NCBI GenBank assembly: GCA_022839105.1
Contig: JALHDH010000034.1
Location: forward strand, 1 to 33,487
DNA from: a bacterium
GTDB taxonomy: Bacteria > Vulcanimicrobiota > Xenobia > Xenobiales > Xenobiaceae
Direction of reading: 5' to 3'
DNA: 33,487 bases
Part shown: positions 31,643 to 33,487 of the stretch, one piece after another
How positions within the stretch are numbered: position 1 is the first letter of the stretch
How the letters are laid out: each line of letters starts with the position of its first letter
Notes under the pieces: model-generated
Databases searched by the model: none
The model's input: the letters and a program-made list of their open reading frames with translations, nothing else
Told to the model about the DNA's origin: nothing
Position numbers and translations under genes: made by a program

Positions 31643-31674
31643 GGGCGTACGGACTCCAAGAAGTTCAACAAGAA

Positions 31675-31699
31675 GACCCGGCCCCGTTCGGGCCGGGTC
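31675..31699 (-). terminator. Rho-independent terminator after the ferredoxin gene
   Basis: GACCCGGCCC (31675-31684) and GGGCCGGGTC (31690-31699) form a perfect 10-base stem with a 5-base loop. On the minus strand the stem is followed by TTCTTGTTGAACTTCTT, a T-rich tail. It ends the NO_ind/ferredoxin transcript just before the methyltransferase ATG, so the two operons are transcribed separately, or the hairpin attenuates read-through. Confidence 0.65.
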
Positions 31700-31809
31700 C
31701 CGGGTCCGGGGACGAAGAGGTCCGAGGCCCGAAGAAACTGCGCGGAGTTCTGGGTCTGCGGGGCAGAGTCCTTCCGGTTCTTGAGAGCCCTTCCGAGGCG
31801 CCTTCGGCC

Positions 31810-32196
31810 TCAGCCGTGGATCAACCCGGGCAGACACCGCGTGCAGACCCACAGGCTCTGACCCTTGGTCCGCACCGGCAACAGCGCCCGGGTCTCCTCG
31901 CTCCCCTGGCAGCGGAAGCAGCTCTGGGAAATATAGGCGGGGGTGCGCTCCGCTGCCAGGCGTTCGACCATCGAGTGGTCGAAGGGCACGGTCTGGCGGG
32001 TCTCCAGGGTCAGGGCGCCGGTCGGACAGACGCCGAGACAGAAGCCCGCGCCATCGCAGAGCTCCTCGCGACGGACCCGGGCCTTGCCGTCGACCATCTC
32101 GATGGCCCCCTCGGCGCAGGGGGTGACGCACAGGCCGCAGCCGTTGCACAACTCCTCGTCGATCCGGACGATCTGGCGGGTGACTGTTCCTGACAT
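31810..32196 (-). CDS. Ferredoxin with an atypical second cluster and a C-terminal CxxC pair
   Basis: 128 residues. The first cluster is canonical (Cys17, 20, 23, 27 in CNGCGLCVTPC). The second, CDGAGFCLGVCP (Cys47, 53, 57), has alanine where the second cysteine is normally found, a pattern known from a group of 4Fe-4S proteins with CDGxGxC. It may hold a cluster with a non-cysteine ligand or a [3Fe-4S] cluster. The C-terminal third carries SCFRCQG and WVCTRCLPG (Cys93, 96, 118, 121), a zinc-ribbon-like or third cluster site. It starts 11 bases after the nitrous-oxide-stimulated-promoter family gene, in an operon with it, and is followed by a strong terminator. Its redox partner is unknown. 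Confidence 0.9.
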   Translation of the reverse strand: MSGTVTRQIVRIDEELCNGCGLCVTPCAEGAIEMVDGKARVRREELCDGAGFCLGVCPTGALTLETRQTVPFDHSMVERLAAERTPAYISQSCFRCQGSEETRALLPVRTKGQSLWVCTRCLPGLIHG

Positions 32197-32207
32197 GGTC
32201 TTGTCTC

Positions 32208-32690
32208 CTATTCAGGGGCCCGGTCGGAAGGCCCTCGGTCGGGATTTCCGGCCAGGCCCGTGGATTCGTCGTTCTGGCTTCCGGTCCGGCGAGCCTGCCG
32301 GCGGTGGCGGAAGGTCTCGAACATGTGCCTCAGGCCGTCCAGGAAATGGCCGCGCCACATCGAGCGGGGGCCCGAATAGCGCATGACCTGACGCTGCCAG
32401 GCCGCCTCCTCGGCACGGTAGCAGCGGATCTCGCAGTGCGCGCAGAAGGGCTTGGGATCCTTCGGACACAGGGCCCGCCTCTTCTCGGCATAGCGAAGAT
32501 GCCCGGCGCATTCCTCGCAGACCCGGACCCTGCGTCGGTAGGACCCCAGATCGGAGGCCTCGCTCTGCAGGGGCCGCCGCTCCCGGTCCGCATGGTGGCC
32601 TTCGCACCAGATCCCGATCATGTCGGCGAGGGTCTGCAGATCGCGCGCGACGCTCCGATCGCGGAAGCGTCCTTCCAGGTCCCGGCTCAT
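32208..32690 (-). CDS. Nitrous oxide-stimulated promoter (NO_ind) family protein
   Basis: 160 residues. ARDLQTLADMIGIWCEGHH opens the family domain, followed by CEECAGHLRYAEKRRALCP, PFCAHCEIRCYRAEEAAWQ and VMRYSGPRSMW. The cysteines (58, 61, 75, 83, 86, 90) and His32/33 give a probable metal or Fe-S binding domain. The family name comes from a promoter that responded to nitrous oxide; the biochemical function is unknown. The acidic and basic tail after residue 130 is likely disordered. The start at 32690 has only a weak ribosome binding site. It is divergent from the lipase-like gene and co-transcribed with the ferredoxin, so an electron-transfer or cluster-handling role is plausible. Confidence 0.87.
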   Translation of the reverse strand: MSRDLEGRFRDRSVARDLQTLADMIGIWCEGHHADRERRPLQSEASDLGSYRRRVRVCEECAGHLRYAEKRRALCPKDPKPFCAHCEIRCYRAEEAAWQRQVMRYSGPRSMWRGHFLDGLRHMFETFRHRRQARRTGSQNDESTGLAGNPDRGPSDRAPE

Positions 32691-32766
32691 TCCCGGTGCC
32701 AGCCCTTCATGGGACCATTCTGGCAGGCCGGGAGCGGGACCGACCTTGCCACAGCGCAAAGATGCC

Positions 32767-32793
32767 CCCCGCGCCCCGAGAAGCCGCGCGGGG
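32767..32793. repeat. Inverted repeat in the divergent intergenic region
   Basis: CCCCGCGC (32767-32774) and GCGCGGGG (32786-32793) form a perfect 8-base stem around an 11-base loop. It lies between the NO_ind and lipase-like starts and would be in the 5' leader of either transcript. Role unknown. Confidence 0.35.
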
Positions 32794-32824
32794 ATCCGGT
32801 CGGGTGGCGCAGAGTTCACCTTCA

Positions 32825-32834
32825 GTTTGCAAAC
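32825..32834. promoter_or_regulatory. Palindrome GTTTGCAAAC, candidate operator
   Basis: This perfect 10-base palindrome is one of few AT-containing symmetric sites in the window. It lies 31 bases before the lipase-like GTG at 32866 and in the region divergent from the NO_ind gene, a suitable place for a dimeric regulator. No matching -10 or -35 is clear. Confidence 0.25.
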
Positions 32835-32865
32835 CCGGTGCTGGACGGATGAGAGGATCCGACAT

Positions 32866-33487
32866 GTGAAGATCCAGCCTGCCCTTCCCGCCAGCCATCC
32901 CTCTCCGGTTGCCCGCAAGCCCGTGGAACCGGCTCCCCTGGGCCAGCCGGTGGCCGACATGGTGGCCTGCTCGCAACTGGCCACGGCCGGATTGCTCTAT
33001 CGGGCCGGCGGAGCCGAAGCCCAGTCCTGGATGGCCAGGAAGCCTCCCCTGCAGGACGTGCCCCTGGTCCAGATGGAGCGCCCCTACATGATGGTGCCGG
33101 GCTGGACCACCCGCCCCGAGAAGTTCGAGGCCCTGGTCAGCCGCCTGACCGAGGGCGGGCGCAACGGCGGGCAGGCCTACTACGTCCGGGACGGAGAGTT
33201 CTTCGCCGACGGGGCCATGACCCGGCCGCTGAAGACGGTGCCTTCAGACGCACGGGTCTTCGTGCAGGTCTTCCATCACACTCTCCAGCCGCCCTCCGAG
33301 ACGGCCCCCCAACTGGAGCGCTCGATCGCCGCCATCCAGAAGGCCACGGGTTCCGAGAAGGTCGACCTCGAGGGCTACAGCATGGGCGGCCTGGCCACCC
33401 GGGTCTTCCTGGACCAGGGCGGCCAGGGCGTCGGCAAGGTCATGCTGCTGGGAGTCCCCAATCGCGGTTCGCGATTCTCGGAACTCT
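32866..33487 (+). CDS. Lipase-like alpha/beta hydrolase, partial, runs off the window
   Basis: 207 residues are visible from a GTG with AGAGGA about ten bases upstream; the 3' end is missing. The first 28 residues (MKIQPALPASHPSPVARKP...) are Pro-rich with no hydrophobic signal. PYMMVPGWTTRPEKFEAL (from about residue 70) is the strand and oxyanion-side loop of lipases (HG replaced by PG). FVQVFHHTLQPPSE and LERSIAAIQKATGSEKVDLE lead to GYSMGGLATRVFL, the nucleophile elbow with Ser172; VMLLGVPNRGSRF follows, as in triacylglycerol lipases and PGAP1-like esterases. Asp and His of the triad would be beyond the edge. The leader resembles that of the trehalase-like protein. Confidence 0.88.
   Translation, partial: MKIQPALPASHPSPVARKPVEPAPLGQPVADMVACSQLATAGLLYRAGGAEAQSWMARKPPLQDVPLVQMERPYMMVPGWTTRPEKFEALVSRLTEGGRNGGQAYYVRDGEFFADGAMTRPLKTVPSDARVFVQVFHHTLQPPSETAPQLERSIAAIQKATGSEKVDLEGYSMGGLATRVFLDQGGQGVGKVMLLGVPNRGSRFSEL

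Noticed and set aside
31643..31809. Possible precursor peptide between the ferredoxin and methyltransferase genes
   Set aside because: The space is taken by a terminator hairpin, and the minus-strand frames give low-complexity Arg/Pro/Ser translations without a good start; a precursor elsewhere is not excluded.
29912..31861. 649-residue plus-strand frame over the biosynthetic cassette
   Set aside because: It is antisense to three genes with clear motifs and overlapping start and stop codons; the composition is that of a mirror frame.
32909..33091. 60-residue frame at the right edge
   Set aside because: It is out of frame with the lipase-like gene starting at 32866, which has the GYSMG nucleophile motif and runs off the window.

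Overview
This is a GC-rich bacterial chromosome segment. Third codon positions are almost all G or C, and GTG and TTG starts are common. It is tightly packed on both strands with about 28 protein genes; I found no rRNA, tRNA, CRISPR array or intact mobile element. The gene mix (trans-AT-like PKS end, cytochrome bd oxidase, microcompartment-type PduS/PduT, U32 protein, a lipobox protein, several radical SAM enzymes) fits a free-living bacterium with a large genome and secondary metabolism. I cannot name the phylum from this sequence alone.

Layout. 1-619: the end of a polyketide synthase (ketosynthase plus AT-docking-type linkers, no acyltransferase). 639-2366 (-): a YkgJ-type Cys-cluster protein joined through one membrane helix to a catalytically dead NodB-like domain. 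2649-3217: promoter and a RelB/RelE-type toxin-antitoxin pair. 3218-3966: about 750 nt without a convincing gene, but with a promoter-like element and two inverted-repeat structures. 3967-5268: RsgA GTPase fused to an RNHCP domain. 5405-7990: small membrane protein, NifX-like protein, radical SAM protein with an unusual cysteine spacing, and TrmO. 7997-10356 (-): cydAB. 10411-11378 (-): VOC protein and thioesterase. 11515-14094: double-module U32 protein. 14132-14500 (-): thioredoxin. 14633-18187: two paralogous membrane-anchored SGNH proteins on either side of an endonuclease/exonuclease/phosphatase gene.

18173-20510 (-) is a three-gene operon: a PduS-like flavin/Fe-S protein, a PduT-like double-BMC shell protein with the cluster cysteine, and a small helical protein of unknown role. 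No other microcompartment gene is in the window. 20642-24343 is a 1233-residue tandem GH37 trehalase whose first copy has lost the catalytic motifs. 24367-26154 (-) is a GT39/ArnT-like membrane glycosyltransferase, 26319-26932 (-) a broken HAD gene and 27066-27542 a lipoprotein.

27554-31642 (-) is a very compact operon, transcribed methyltransferase, SplB-like radical SAM enzyme, ATP-grasp ligase, MFS transporter, with three genes joined by overlapping stop and start codons. It looks like a small uncharacterised biosynthesis-and-export cassette and is my best candidate for an undescribed system. It is separated by a terminator from an upstream pair (32690-31810), a nitrous-oxide-stimulated-promoter family protein and a ferredoxin. 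The window ends inside a lipase-like alpha/beta hydrolase gene (32866 onward). Its N-terminal leader resembles that of the trehalase: GTG start, [KQ]-I-[QR]-P, then a proline-rich stretch.
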